Under the pieces are notes generated by a model, which did no database searches, had not been told where the DNA came from, and saw only the letters and a program-made list of their open reading frames with translations. A program made the translations under genes and the position numbers. This document shows positions 47,436 through 60,432 of a stretch of 64,000 bases of DNA, piece after piece. Position 1 is the stretch's first letter; each line of letters begins with the position of its first letter. Source of the DNA: Papaver somniferum (Eukaryota; Streptophyta; Magnoliopsida; Ranunculales; Papaveraceae); NCBI RefSeq assembly GCF_003573695.1, contig NC_039363.1, positions 125,037,302 to 125,101,301 on the forward strand, given 5' to 3'.

Positions 47436-49140
47436 TATAAACCGTCATGTAAAAGAGGAGTCGAAAAAAGTGGATGTTTAGAGATAGAAACTTATGTTGT
47501 TTAAATTTCAAATTTAATAAATACTAATTGGGATCTTCGTAATGTACATGTGGCAAAAAAGCCGATAGAGATTCACTACACAGATGATTGTCTCTCCAGA
47601 TTTGAATTACGTTACGACTTAGAAAAAGTAAGAAAGAATAGTAAATATTTTGGGAATAAATATGTCACATTATTCTTATAATATATAGGCCTTGTATAGA
47701 AACACTTTCAGTTGTTAAAGTTCAGGAACATAAGCAACAACAAAAACAAGACCATTTACATCGAGGACAACAAGTTTTTTCCCATAACAATATCATTTTA
47801 TTTTACGAACCTTGTTGCAAAGTGGACATGCTAGATATTCCATTTCTTTTATTTTTCACTACACAAAATACCTTATATGGAAACAAAAACTATGGTGCTA
47901 CAAGTGTAAAAACAAAAAGAAGCGAGATATGTATGCTTACCCCATTACATTTTATTTTTATATATTCATATTTTTCGGACGACAAATTGACCCATGTTTT
48001 CAAATAGATAAACTAAATTTTAAATTAGGATTCGTCATTGTGAAATATTCTTTACATATTATAAGTTTTTTCATGTTTTAGAAAAATCATATAAATTTCG
48101 TTATCAAGAAACTTCGTTTATTTTTATGATTGATTTTAATGTTGATTTTTTTTTTATAAAATTAGCATAACTATATTATTTGAGTAGCTGAAGAACACTT
48201 AAGATTTTTCAAAGTTTTCATTTGAATTAGTCTAGATTAATGTTCTTAATCAATTTTTAATCAAAATACTTAACCTTTGGATTTTCTTTGTCATTCAATT
48301 ACTTATACACTTTGTTTAATTTATATATTCAATCTCCTGAACCTGGTGCTTATGATATTGTTGAAGTATATAGAGTTTTGATTTGATTTTTTTTTATGGT
48401 TTATGTGAATATATTGAGAAATCCATCCTTCTACCGCGGAATTTCTTTTTGAATCAGATTTCAAATTCTTTTCATCTCATGGAAAAGCGAGAATGGAAAG
48501 TGCTCTAAAAAGACATTCAACGCCAAAAAGTAACTGAAACTCATCAAATTATCATCAACAAATATCAACTTTAAGATGATTATAGTTCTTGAAGATTTAT
48601 TAAAAGACAGTCACAGAAAGTGGACACACTTTGTATTGTTAAAATTCTTGGAATGATGATATCCTTAAGCCTTTCCTAGAGCTTGTGAAAGCAATGAAGA
48701 AGTAATTCTAGTTGTTTGTTTGAGTTTATTAACAATTTAGAGGTATGGGAATTATGAAAAACAAATACGCAATCTCGGTTCATTTATTAAATTTATCTTT
48801 AAAATTTTATCTTCATTTTATCATAGTTAAAAAAAATAGAAAAGGAATCACTCTAATTGGAATTTTAGAAGAGGAATAAAAGATAAATATCTCTCGATTT
48901 CAAGGGTTTTTAGTTTTAGACTGTTAAATACTCGTCCGGAATAAGTTTTGGTTCCTTGATGAGGTTCAGTTCCTTTTTAGTGTTGAAGGTATATCTAAGA
49001 ACAATTCTAACTGTTCTTTTTATATTAAATGAAAGGAATTTGTGATCCCATTCAAAAAGAAAATCCTCAATAGAAAGTTGTGATTTCTCTCCATTCATAT
49101 AAACCATAAATTCCTTCCAAATCAAAAACCTACAAACTTC
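47436..49140. other. AT-rich, no gene recognised
   Basis: Very AT-rich. A minus-strand frame at 48916-49125 (MIWKEFMVYMNGEKSQLSIE...) is open for 69 codons but matches nothing I know. The rest has no signal. Confidence 0.4.
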
Positions 49141-49146
49141 AACACT

Positions 49147-49260
49147 AACTCTTAGAGCATCACTCTGTAAAACTCACAAGGTTTGGTATGTCAAGCTTGT
49201 TGTTGATTTTAGTTGATCAAAACTATTAGTTTATAAAAATCAGTCTCTGATGTAGTTTTG
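49147..49260 (+). repeat. Diverged family 1 LTR start
   Basis: 'cttagagcatcactc', 'gtcaagcttgttgttgat' and 'gatcaaaactattagttt' follow the order of the first 110 bp of the element A LTR. No matching second LTR is seen nearby. Confidence 0.5.
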
Positions 49261-50750
49261 AAAGTGGTAGTAAATATTCGTTCAACTCAGACTTGATGAG
49301 ATACGATTTAAGATTTAATAATAGAAAACACTAAAAATAAAGAAAATATATACAAAATATTGCCGCAATATCGTGAGGCACTGATACTCAGGATTCTACC
49401 AACTCTCATATTCATATTGTTCAGCTATTAATTCCAGAAAAGTATAGCTTATAAGGTAACAAATATTGACTCTGTTCCTTCCCAAAAGTAGATTCTATAA
49501 AGTACTAGATGTAAATGGTTAGAATGGACTATCAAAATTCCGTAAGACTAAGCATAACCCATCAAACTAAATCACAACTAATCAAGAAAAATCATAATTC
49601 AAATTAAACTAGTGCAAAAATCATAAAGAAATTAAATAGAATTACCACATGCGTGAAGAATGACTTCCTCCGCTGTCCCAATGTTGAGGTTTAGCTCTTC
49701 ATGGTGAAAACACGCTCAAAATTCATATTCATAGCTCAAAAAGTGTTTTTATTGAAGAAATATGAGAAAAGGAATGAAAGCAACTCAATCGTAACGTTTA
49801 TAAGTGTTGCGGATTGATTGTTACAAAAGGATAGTCACTCAAATTTAAATTTAATCGCTAAAAGTCTTTCACAGCTACCATAGCAGTGAAAGGTTCCGCA
49901 ATTGTTATTGTGTATAGGTTCTTCGTGTTTTTCTTTGCGACAGTTCCTATGTGTCAGCTGCAACCCTTCTTCTTCTTCCTGATGCTGCTAATTTTCTCCT
50001 ATGCAGCCTTTGTTTCTTCACATCAGCGTACGCAAACTCTAGATATCTCCTTTTGGACCTCCTACCACAACCTATATATATCACAACTACCTCTAGAGCA
50101 AGAAATCTTCGAAACAAATCTTTTTTCTCCCTCTGGCAAGTCAAGAGAATAACTTTCTTATAACTTCTTCACGCATCTTCCGACTTTCCTAAACTCGTCC
50201 AAACTTGATAAATATGAGTCATAGCAGAATATACCCTCCTCTCTCTCACAAAATTTACAAATTAAGAGCAAAACTCCAACATTTTAACTGCCCTGTTTAC
50301 CAGGAATAAGATGAAATCTGACTTTATTATCGCAACAAACTACCTTTACCAACGTGTTTTCATCGAAACAGGTTGGTACTGATCTAAGCCCGTAGAAAAA
50401 CTCGTACAGAATCTTTCCCAAATCGTTGCCAGACCCAACAATATTTCCACCTCCCCTGTTTTACGTAAACTCAACGATTTTTCCTATTTCTTCGAATCTA
50501 AGACATGTATCAGTCTTGTGTGACCTTAATAGGCCCAAAGCGATTAAAAACTGTGAGTCTCTCCCAAACGTGTTCATCAATCAAATTCAAATATGCCATT
50601 CACTTTAGAAAAGTTCCCACCAAAATTTAATTTTTGAAAATGAGAAGATGAGTGCCCCTCATCCATTAACAGGGCGCCAATAGTAGTTCCCCTGGAGTTC
50701 CTTTATCCAAATGAGGGGTGCCTTTATCAATTCTTATTTGTACCCTTATG
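49261..50750. other. No gene seen
   Basis: Several overlapping short ORFs occur near 49886-50163 on both strands, without signal, domain or start context. Probably decayed repeats. Confidence 0.4.
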
Positions 50751-51465
50751 CATACCTGGTATGTGTACCATGAAGACCACATATACCGAACAATTATTTT
50801 CAAACGGGCACATTTAAGAACCTTAAACACAAATCAAGTTAGGTAGACATGAACGATACACAAGGTACATGAATCATTTAAGCGAATAATAAAATCATAA
50901 ATCTTTCTCAAGTTTAGAGACATACCTTTTTAAAAGAATCCAATCGAATTTTACAACGTTACCAAAAATTCAAAATATCACCCGACATAATATGTGCGCC
51001 CCAATTCTTGTGCTTCCATCACCGTATACATAACAGAGCATTTCTTGGTGAGGATACACTTTCAACACAATCAAGTTGTGTTAAGGTGACCAATGTCTTG
51101 CTCACCACAGGTGACAGAAGCCGACTTTTCCGCAACCATGGATTTTTTACAATCTATAGTTTTTGGCTTATTTCGTTTCTTCTTCCACCGATTCTTGTGT
51201 TCCACTTTTTAATTATCATGAAAAATATCCATTTTAGAACCTTTCGTACCCAAATTCATATTTCCAAAGAACTTTTTAACTTCCAACATCATGGATACTG
51301 CCTTCTCCATAGTCATGGAATTTTCTGGGAGATCATTCCTTTTCATACTCAAAGCATTGTTGACTATCTTTGGTACCCACTTCTGAGTGCGTTTAGGAAC
51401 AATCAGAACCTTCTTCCGATTAGTCTCTTATAAATTTATAGAAAGATAATTGTATTGACGATTCT
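50751..51465 (-). pseudogene. Fragment of element B-type gag region
   Basis: The stretch aligns to 60140-60720 of element B in the same (minus) orientation, including 'gaaccttaaacacaaatcaagttaggtaga', split here by small changes, and the gag C-terminal coding block. At 51383-51385 it has CAG where element B has a TAG stop. No LTR or primer site is attached. Confidence 0.75.
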
Positions 51466-51920
51466 TTTCCACGACCCTACTTCTCCATCACTCAACTACT
51501 TCAACTTCCTATGATATCAGGGTGATTTCAATTATGACTTGTATAAATAGGTTTTCAAACTATTTCAACCAAAAAACGGTTATCAACACAAGTATCCAGA
51601 AAACACCAAGAATTTACAGCTTATATTCCGTAAACAAGTTCCACATTCTGATACGAGTCATAAACAACCACACCTTCAGAGTTAACCATTCGGATCTCAT
51701 CACCTTCTTTGCTTCCCTCCCTAAGATCAAACCTTCTCCTTCATTTTGTGATCGAAGCAAGACTGGAACGACCATTTCTTGGTTTAGGCCAGAATTGTAC
51801 AGATTGATCTCTCGAATCTAAAGTACTCCCGTGCAGTACATTTGTTTAGGGTTTAGATTCGTTTCTCGACGGCACACCCAAATTTACATTTCCAGCAGAA
51901 TCAGTTTTTACCCCAAAACA
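51466..51920 (+). repeat. Gypsy 5' LTR, 3' part
   Basis: Holds the TATAAATAG promoter box near 51543 and ends CCCCAAAACA at 51920. The left part is replaced by the element B-type fragment at 50751-51465. Confidence 0.65.
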
Positions 51921-51940
51921 ACTGGCTACCACAGTGGGAG
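51921..51940 (+). promoter_or_regulatory. Gypsy primer binding site-like segment
   Basis: ACTGGCTACCACAGTGGGAG sits directly after the LTR end and resembles the TTGGCGCC...GTGGG primer sites of plant gypsy elements, with changes. Confidence 0.45.
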
Positions 51941-52004
51941 ATTAATCTCTCGGTTGCAAAAATCATTTTCCCAATTCCATTTTCAATTTCCTAAGTTTCT
52001 CAAG

Positions 52005-52526
52005 ATGGTTGATCTTAGGAATGGTTCAGAAACCCTCAATCCAAATTTTACTTCTCCTAGTACTGAAAATACTTCACATGTTATTCTTGAATCCGTTCTT
52101 TCATTCAGAACCCTTGTCGAGGCTATGAAGTCTCAATATTTAACAACTATTCATGATTTGATGAAAATCCTGAATGACATTGTCATGGATCAAGCTATTA
52201 TTGTCAAGACGCAAGACGAAGTATTTACGCTTTTGAAAGTCCTCATGGATCAACTATCAAAGGAACTAACACGTATTCATTCTGGAGAAAACTCCATCAA
52301 CAATTCATTTTGGATCAATAATGATGGTAGTAGTCCTTCTTCCAAGATTCATATTCCTATTCCTGGTGACGAAGATGAAGCCTATGGTCACGTTGAATGG
52401 AAAGGTAGCCACCAACCTAAATTTTCTGCTCATGAAGATCAAGAGATGTTTCCTCAAACTCAGAAAGAAGACTCGTGGGATTTATCACGTTCTCATAAGA
52501 GTCCTTGCAATGAAAAGTCGATCTGA
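52005..52526 (+). pseudogene. Gypsy gag, N-terminal part
   Basis: ATG 52005 opens 173 codons (MVDLRNGSETLNPNFTSPST...). It has a helical middle (SFRTLVEAMKSQYLTTIHDL and KTQDEVFTLLKVLMDQLSKE) and an acidic end, and stops at 52526. A Lys/Arg-rich continuation in another frame (about 52500-52660) suggests a frameshift. It sits where gag should, but it lacks the usual retrotransposon gag core, so the role is inferred from position. Confidence 0.5.
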
Positions 52527-52637
52527 ACCGTCCCAGAATGAAAAAGCTCGTAAAGATGTTCAGGAAAGCAGGCGTCATTCCAATAAAAAAAATCCAACCT
52601 ACAGTCAATCACTAGTGAGGGTGGAAAGAGAAGGAAT

Positions 52638-52886
52638 TTGGGGAACGACTATAAACAATCTAAGCGTCTAACTCTCATTTCACACAGATCAAATGAGATC
52701 TCATCGTTCCCGGATTTTCCAATTCCAGTGGAAGAGGTGATTGAACTCATGGAGGTATGGATACAAGATGGCGTCATCAATCTACCTCATATTAGACGTC
52801 CTCCAACTGAAGAAGAAATGGCAAATCCCAAATATTGTCGTTACCATAGGTTCGTCAATCACCCACCGGAGATTGCAACAAATTGA
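52638..52886 (+). pseudogene. Gypsy gag, C-terminal domain
   Basis: The frame reads FPIPVEEVIELMEVWIQDGV, then INLPHIRRPPTEEEMANPKY and CRYHRFVNHP. The last block is the zinc-binding-like YCxYHR...HP motif of Tat-type gags, here without the usual following Cys. It is in the same frame as the ORF at 52005. A stop separates them. Confidence 0.65.
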
Positions 52887-55489
52887 AGCGTATTTTCAAA
52901 GAGAAGGTGGATGCAGGAGAACTTCAACGAAGCACTGAGGGAGTCCACAGAGATCCTCTTCCCGTCAGGAGCTGCATGATTTATGGGGACTCCGTCCACA
53001 AAACCGTACAATATGAGTATTTATGTGAGATCATGTATTTCTCCAAGGCGCGGCTTCAATAAATATTCGCAGCCCTCAACCATGTTCCATCAGGCAAGCA
53101 ACAATAGGCGAGCTTTCGCCAGGGAATCGGAGAGGAGTTGCTTCACCAAAAATAAAAGAGGGTAAATAATAGAAGGATAAATAAACTCACGTATGTGAGT
53201 TATATGAAAGGAAGAAACTCATCCTTTGGGCCATAACGGCCAATCAAAGCCTTTTAATGTTCGTGGTCGTGGCTAGCATCACCGCCTATGCTCGCACAAA
53301 GCTCGTGGACGTGGCTACCACTACTTATGCCTCTCCGCTCATCCAAGATTCATGGTTGTGGTTACCAAAACCCATGATCACCATGACCACGCCTCTCCAT
53401 GCCGTGTCCGCATCCACCACTCCTCCCTGTTAAGGATCGTGACCGTAGACATCCAAGCTCCATCCAACCTGTTTTGTTTCCACGAAAATGCAGTCTCTTC
53501 TGATCGCAGCTGCTGATAAGAATCGTTGATGCTCCTTTGTTGATACCAGCCAGAGCTTCACCATAGCAACAACAACTACAGACAAAAATAATCCGAAATT
53601 TGCACATTTTATTTTCCCATGGAGGAAGCAATAGAGTCACCAGTACGGATGCAAGATGGTGATATCTTTATTATGGTAAACCCACCGACCATACAAGATA
53701 GAACCACGTAAACCACACTTGGAGACTGAGGCTCAACACGGAATCCCTTCACTGTCAAGGACATATTCAACTCAGAATATACGGCCAACCAATAAACCTT
53801 GACAAGGTCACCACTCTTCAAATATGTAGCATAAGGATATCATCACCTCTCTTTCTGGAAGACGCCTGGCCAACAAGCATTATTTAGTTCAGCCATTCAT
53901 AAGTGTTGTTGCCAGTGAAGAATCAAAGAGGAAAGTCGCGCCTCAACAAGCCACACAGACCGACCGCATCATGTTTGCCATATCACCTACTCAGAACTCT
54001 GCACCGCCTACCCAAAGCCTACATGAAGCTGCGCGTCAACAACCACATCTCCGACAAAGTCAGATTCGGTGTTTTTAGATTTCCAATTTCCTATGGAAGG
54101 GGTGCATAGTCTGCCAAAAGTTTGGATACAATATAGATCTATCAAGTGAAACTCCTGCCCATTAATCAACAAGTGACGAATCCAAAAGATTGCCGCCTTT
54201 GTCAATTCGTCAACCACCTTACCAACAAATACAATGAAAGTACATATTTCAAGAGAAAATAGGCTCAGGATAATTACACCCCGGGACTGCCAGCACGGGA
54301 TGCCTTCACGTCCCTCAACCATGTTATTTTTGATATCAACATCATCACAGTCAAAGCTTTACGAGTCGCAGGAATTTCTTAACATGAAGCCGTACACGTG
54401 CATTAAAGACTCCAAAATTACGCCTCAGAGATATTTTCACATATACGGCCACGCCGTCGGACCTATCACGCATTTACAACTCCTTACAAGACCGCATTAT
54501 ATTCCCAAGCCGACTCAAAAATACAGTTCTAGTAACAAAACAGAAGTGTAACTGGGGACTGATCATCGCATCTCATTCCATATAACAATCCAAGATTCAG
54601 ATAATGGTTCAAAGGATGTCGCTTGGAACGAAGTCCTTGAAGACTTGATAGCAGCACGTCAGCAGCGGAACGCCTCTCAGATCGTTTACTTCACTCAACG
54701 GCTCCAGAAGATTTTTCCCATACAAGCATTCCAAGCATATCATCATCGCAATCAGAAGGGCAAGAATAAGCCTATGAGCTAAAGAGTCAAAATAAATACA
54801 ATTTTGTTCCAGTCAATGCTCAGGATTTTAAAGAACATTTTAATTGCGACTCAGCAGTCCAGACACCAAACAACTTAAAGTCAAGGCCTCTTGCAATTGA
54901 GCGCAATGGAGTTTGGAAAATTTTGAAATCCACTAGAGAGGCTGGATACTCATTTTTCTGGAGACAGGACCTTATTATACATTCCGGAGAGGATCGATAG
55001 AGTTCACTCAGGATTTGATGAAATTTCAAAACCGTGGATGTTATACGTACAACTAAAGTTCATACTTGCAAAAAGAATAAGAAAGAACAAGATGTACTTA
55101 CCTTGCCGTTGACGATTGTCACGCTCGTGATGGAGATGCTGACAGTAACGAAGAGGAGACGGATGCTGCAGACGAAAGCATGGATCCAGACGAGCAAAAA
55201 AAAACAGAAGAGGGTCGATATCCCTTTTTATACGAACGAAGTTTCCATAGTTCAAACAGAAGAAGGATTCCTTCTTGCTATATGAACGGGAATAGATGGA
55301 TGGGCCCACATCACTCAAACCCCATATCCGAGCTAGCAACACGCTACTACGAAGACAACTGGTCGCGCGGTACCGTTGCTAAAGCCGATTAAAATTTTCC
55401 TGGTAATATCTACATGCTTCTCTTTTCAATTTTAATTTCGTTTGTCACCATCTGATGCTTACCCCGCAACAATGTTACTGTTATGTGCT
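52887..55489 (+). pseudogene. Decayed gypsy interior, duplicated gag motif
   Basis: No intact ORF. At about 54120-54245 the sequence encodes VTNPKDCRLCQFVNHLTNK, a second, worn copy of the gag C-terminal motif seen at about 52830-52880. The stretch 53220-53420 is rich in 'cgtggtcgtgg'-type repeats (possibly an RGG-like region). Confidence 0.4.
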
Positions 55490-55667
55490 AAGGAGGGGAC
55501 TTAATGTTGATGGTGATTTTTAGTATAGGGCGAAAACTGTAAAAGTCTGTCTACCTGACCCGACATCATAAGTAGTAGACCTTTAAATGTCTATGTTCCG
55601 CAAGGAATTTGAAGAATATATCAAAATCTGATGAGTGTCTATGTCTCTCTTCATATTATATTGAAAC
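55490..55667 (+). repeat. Gypsy purine tract and 3' LTR start
   Basis: AAGGAGGGGACTTAA is followed by TGTTGATGGTGATT at 55505, a typical gypsy LTR start. The LTR is cut at 55668 by element B. The remainder should lie to the right of element B, beyond the window. Confidence 0.6.
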
Positions 55668-58136
55668 TGATAATGCGGGGGTCTAACAACCACACCCAAC
55701 AATTCATTTGGCAATATGAGAGAACTTACACCAATATACTTTCTAGAGAATCAACTAGACAGTCAGACTCAATCTAGAGTAAATATATCAAAGAGTTTAA
55801 TATCTCTAACTCTTAATTCAATCCGCAATCAGCAAATAGAAATCTGCGAGCCCGATTGAATATAAGAGGAGTTACTTGAACGGTACCAAAGACCAATTTC
55901 AAGTGTCAATCAATGTAAAACAACAACCAAAGGTTGGATATTCGAATTGATTGATCTTAACGCATAATCTGTGATATTTCAATTATATAACAAAATATAA
56001 TGCTGAAAAGAAATAACACAGACACCAGAATTTTGTTAACGAGGAAACCGAAAATGCAGAAAACCCCCGGGACCTAGTCCAGATTGAACACCACACTGTA
56101 TTAAGACGCTACAGACTCTATCCTACTATCAATTAACTTCGGACTGGACTATAGTTGAACCCTAATCAATCTCACACTGATTCAAGGTACAGTTGCGTTC
56201 CTTACGTCTCTGATCCCAGTAGGATACTACGCACTTAATTCCCTTAGTTGATCTCACCCACAACCAAGAGTTGCTACGACTCAAAGTCGAAGACTTAATA
56301 AACAAATCTGTCTCACACAGGAAAGTCTATGGATTGAATAAATCTGTCTCCTACAGAAATACTCAAGATTTTTTGTTCCGTCTTTTGAAAAATCAAGGTG
56401 TACAGGAACCAATTGATAAACCAGACTTATATTCCCGAAGAACAGCCTAGTATTACCAATCACCTCATAATAATTTTAATCGACTAGCGAAATAAGATAT
56501 TTTGGAATCACAAACGATGAGACAAAGATGTTTGTGATTACTTTTATCTTGCCTATTGGAGAAATTAATCTCGAGTCAATTGTTTCAATTGTACTCAATA
56601 CGATAGAATCAGGCAAGATCAGAATACGCAACTACAAAGAAAATAGTTGGGTCTGGCTTCACAATCCCAATGAAGTCTTTGAAGTCGTTAACCTACAGGG
56701 TCTCGATAGAAACCTAAGGTTAAAGGAGAATCGACTCTAGTTTATGCAACTAGTAACACACAAGAGGTGTGGGGATTAGGTTTCCCAGTTTCTAGATTTC
56801 TCCTTTATATAGTTTTCAAATCAGGGTTTACAATCCAAGTTACCTTGGTAACAAAGCATTTTATATTCACCGTTAGATGAAAAACCTGATTCAACCAAGA
56901 TAATATCTTTCAACTGTTAGATCGAACTTAGCTTGTTACACACAAATGAAATGTACCCTCATTTAGGTTTATGTAACCGTACCTAAACGTGTACACCATT
57001 TTGGTTCACAAATAGTTAACCGAGGTTAGCCATATGATTACTCTCATATCAACCGCAATCATCTTAACTATAACTAGTTCAAATGACTCAAATGAAACTA
57101 GTTAAAGATTTGTTCAATTGCTATTTTCTCATAGAATTATACAAGAACACAATTGAAGCAAAATCAGTTTGATTCACTTGAATCAATCATGAACATTATA
57201 GTTACGGTTTGCACAGATTGCATTCCTTATTATATAAATGTTTATGTTCATGTTCATAACCGATTTTAGAACTTTAACCTTCAAGTATGCAAACGGGTAT
57301 GCATACTTGAAATACCCAGACTAAGATTGAGTTACGCCAGTATGCAAACGGGTACGCAAACTTCAAATCCCAACATAAATTCTCGGACATGAACCTGTAC
57401 GCCAGTACGCAAATGGGTACGCATACTTAGGCTCCCGGATTTCTCAAACCAACAGGTACGCAAACGGGTGCGCACACTATGGTTCGCGGACATGGATTAC
57501 ATATGTGCAAGAGTGCACAACATGACATATCCAATAATGGTTAAGTGTTCTAAATTCTTATTTTAATCACTGAAACTTTCTTAGAGGGTGAAAATAGCTG
57601 TTTTTCATACACTATTAACATCAAAGCAATTTTCAAGTTATTGAAATAATCATTACGAAACATTCCAAGACAACACCAAATGATTGTATCACACAAACCA
57701 TGTAAGATGTTACTCGAATTTTCACATGATATAAGATGAACTTGGCCGAAGCGAAAGCTTGCCAACACATATTTCGAGAAATATGTAAGCGAGTTAAACT
57801 CAGCTCGAAATCTCAAATGTGTATATAGAAAACTATATTGTAATACGACTTATGTATCAATATAGGAGATAGAGTAGAAATAGACTTTCCAAGTGATAGA
57901 TGAGTTCAAGTCTCCACATATCTTTTGTTGATGAAGTTCCACAAGCTCCCCTTAGTAGTTCTTCGTCTTCAAATAATGAACGCCGTGAAAACTAAGCTCA
58001 ACTACACAATCTATGTCCTAGTCCGAGACATATATAAATAGGATAGAAACCAAGATTTATAGTTTTGATCACTAACATTGACAAACATGCTTGAGACAGC
58101 AACGCATGCGAGTTCGACCGAGCAGTGCTCTAACAA
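55668..58136 (-). repeat. Element B 3' LTR
   Basis: 2469 bp. On its own strand it starts TGTTAGAGCACTGCTCGGTC and ends CCCCCGCATTATCA. It includes the repeat domain at 57280-57490. Confidence 0.9.
57280..57490 (-). repeat. LTR minisatellite, 'gtatgcgtac' motif
   Basis: Six or so copies of a motif like 'tacgcaaacgggtacgcata' are spread over about 200 bp. Each contains the self-complementary TATGCATA or TACGCATAC-like core. The right LTR (63566-63655) has only about two copies. It occupies the same LTR position as the 'cgcgaac' repeats of element A. Confidence 0.8.
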
Positions 58137-58151
58137 TCTCCCCATTTGTCA
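58137..58151 (-). promoter_or_regulatory. Polypurine tract of element B
   Basis: On the minus strand GACAAATGGGGAGAT lies directly before the 3' LTR start. Confidence 0.75.
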
Positions 58152-60430
58152 GTTTTAGTGACAAAACTATCAATACATATGGATTACAAAATAAATAAAA
58201 ACTTGTAGCTTCTCATCCAAATGTTTGATCTCCTTGGCATCTTCAACACGACTCGAAAACTTTGTCACTTCCAAGTACTCCATGATCCTAAACGTGTTCA
58301 ACTCAGCATCATAGTTGTTGAAGATCCGTAGCGATAGCAATGAGAAAACAAATACTCTCGATCATTGTTATACAGTGTCATAGTATTATTATACAACATC
58401 AAATTTCAATTGTATCACAACTTTGAAAACAATACTATGGTGATACATATCGCTCCCCCTTAGTCAATAGTTCATCTTAACATGAAAACCACTCTCCCTT
58501 ACATAATGATCTGTAAACCATATGCATTTGTAGTATGAAACTACACATTAATTCTCCCCCTTTTTGTCAATATAAATTGGCAAAGGACGAAAACTAGTGG
58601 GATCCTTATGAAATTTTCATAGAGATACTTCATGACCAAAAGAGAATAACATACCAACTAATTTAGATGCAATCATAAAGCCGAAGCTAAATGCATTCAT
58701 CAAGGAGTTTATAAAGATACAAGATAACCTCTATAATATTCCACAGCCGCACTCCCCACAAATATTTGGCAATTAAGCACAAGTTCAAAAAGAACTCCCC
58801 CCCATAATATGTCATTCTCTACAGAACAACAAAGGCGACCTTGCTTTTACAAGAAAAGAAGGATTTCTTTGGATATAACCAAATCACATGAAAACATGAA
58901 TTTTAATCCAAAACTCTCAATTGAATCAACCACAGAAACGATCAATTCAATTGGTCGTGCTCAACATAAGAGAACTTACGGAGCAACACAGTATGTGCAC
59001 AAAAATGTGGATCGGAGATCGACCAATACTGCGAAATATACAAGAATTCATTCTATTTTTCATCACTATTTGCACAATGACATATAATAGGCTTAATCTT
59101 TGTAAAAAAAAAGTTCATCCTTTCTTCCATCAAAATTTTCATAATGACATAAAAGGCTTTAGCTTTTCTTTGTCAAAATTTCATTCTATCTTTTATGAAT
59201 ACTTGCATATCGACATAATAGAGATAACTTTTGAACAAGTATGGGATAGTCGCAGGTTCACGGACGTAAACAACATATCTCATACCAATTTGCAATATAT
59301 AAAAGATTAAAATTGCAAACATCATCTTCCAAATAACTTAGAATTTAAATAAATAAATCTAAAAAACATTGCAAGATGAAAATCGTTGGAAATAGCTATG
59401 TGTACTCACAATAATGGCTATTCCAAACTCTAGTTATCCTTCTTAAAAAAATAATAAATAAATTCTCATAAGAAGTTTCCTAGACATAAGACAAACTCGT
59501 AATGCACATACAAGATGATTTGTCCTTAAAGGGTAGAATCAATATTTTTCACACGGATTTACACCAAGAATAGATACCAAAGGTTTATAAAAAGATTTTC
59601 TTAACAAAGAAGAACATACAAAGTCATTAAAGACCATGCACCATAGTTCACAAAGGATGATTGTGAACATTCAAGAATCCCATAACAATGCGTACTACTG
59701 CCCATTCTTGAACTTCCTTCTTTGTGATTCACCAACAACATTCTTGTAAAAGCTACAAATTATCTTAGAAGAGTATTACTCCAAGAATCCAAGTTCATCA
59801 GTCCAAGATAAGTGGAACAAGTGCGACGAAACAGAGCAAAAGACTCAAAAAAAAAGATACAAGACAAATACCAATCTTAACTCATCCAAATTCAAGGTTT
59901 CTCATCTCCATTTTGAAGATAATTCAAAGAGGAAGATAATGCAAAAAGAATGAGGTCATGCCGAGTTCGGACGAAGAAGATACAACCAAAACAGGTTTAC
60001 CGAATATCGACGTCTACAAGCAAGTATGCATACGGATATGCAAACGAATTTTCATCACCTGGGGTAGTATGCAAACGGGTATTCTTACTAAAACCCCTGG
60101 ATTTTGATTTTAAATGATGGTATGCATACTTGGTATGTCTACCATGAAGTCCAAACATCCCGAACTACTGTTTTCATACCTAAACATTTAAGAACCTTAA
60201 ACACAGATCAAGTTAGGTAGAAATGAATGATAAGCAAGGTAAATGGATCATTATAAGTACTATAAGCAGATAAAAACACAAATCTTGCTCAAGTTTATAG
60301 AAATACCTTTTTAGAAGAATCCAATCGAATTCTACAGCCTTACCGAACATAATCGGTCTGCCCCAATTCTCGTGCTTCCCTCATCGTATACATAGTAGGG
60401 CATTCCTTGGTGAGGATGCACTTACAACAC
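58152..60430 (-). other. Element B 3' interior, non-coding
   Basis: Matches the 3' interior of element A in several blocks, with one copy of the conserved hairpin at 58959-58984. 'tatgcaaacgggta' repeats recur at about 60030-60090. No long ORF. Confidence 0.6.
58959..58984 (-). repeat. Conserved hairpin, element B copy
   Basis: On the minus strand the arms are GCTCCGTAAG and CTTATGTTGAGC with a short loop, the same as the element A consensus. Confidence 0.85.
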
Positions 60431-60432
60431 AC

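Larger units (their letters stand above)
51466..55667 (+). mobile_element. Decayed Ty3/gypsy element, probably Tat-like, non-autonomous
   Basis: LTR 3' part (to 51920), primer-site-like segment, gag remnants, purine tract (55490-55504) and the start of a 3' LTR (55505) that element B interrupts at 55668. The interior (about 3.6 kb) shows gag-like coding only. No reverse transcriptase YXDD, integrase or protease was found. The gag C-terminal motif PKYCRYHRFVNHP matches the 'YCxYHRxxxHP' box common in Tat/Ogre-type gags. Confidence 0.6.

Noticed and set aside
49886..50163. Overlapping hydrophobic ORFs resembling small membrane proteins
   Set aside because: The hydrophobicity follows from T-rich sequence. 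Three frames look equally 'coding'.
51008..51433. 141-codon plus-strand ORF
   Set aside because: It is the antisense of a gag fragment shared with element B, where the minus strand holds the zinc-knuckle protein frame.
53362..53640. 92-codon minus-strand ORF with Cys and Gly
   Set aside because: Antisense of the gypsy interior, with no homologous domain seen.
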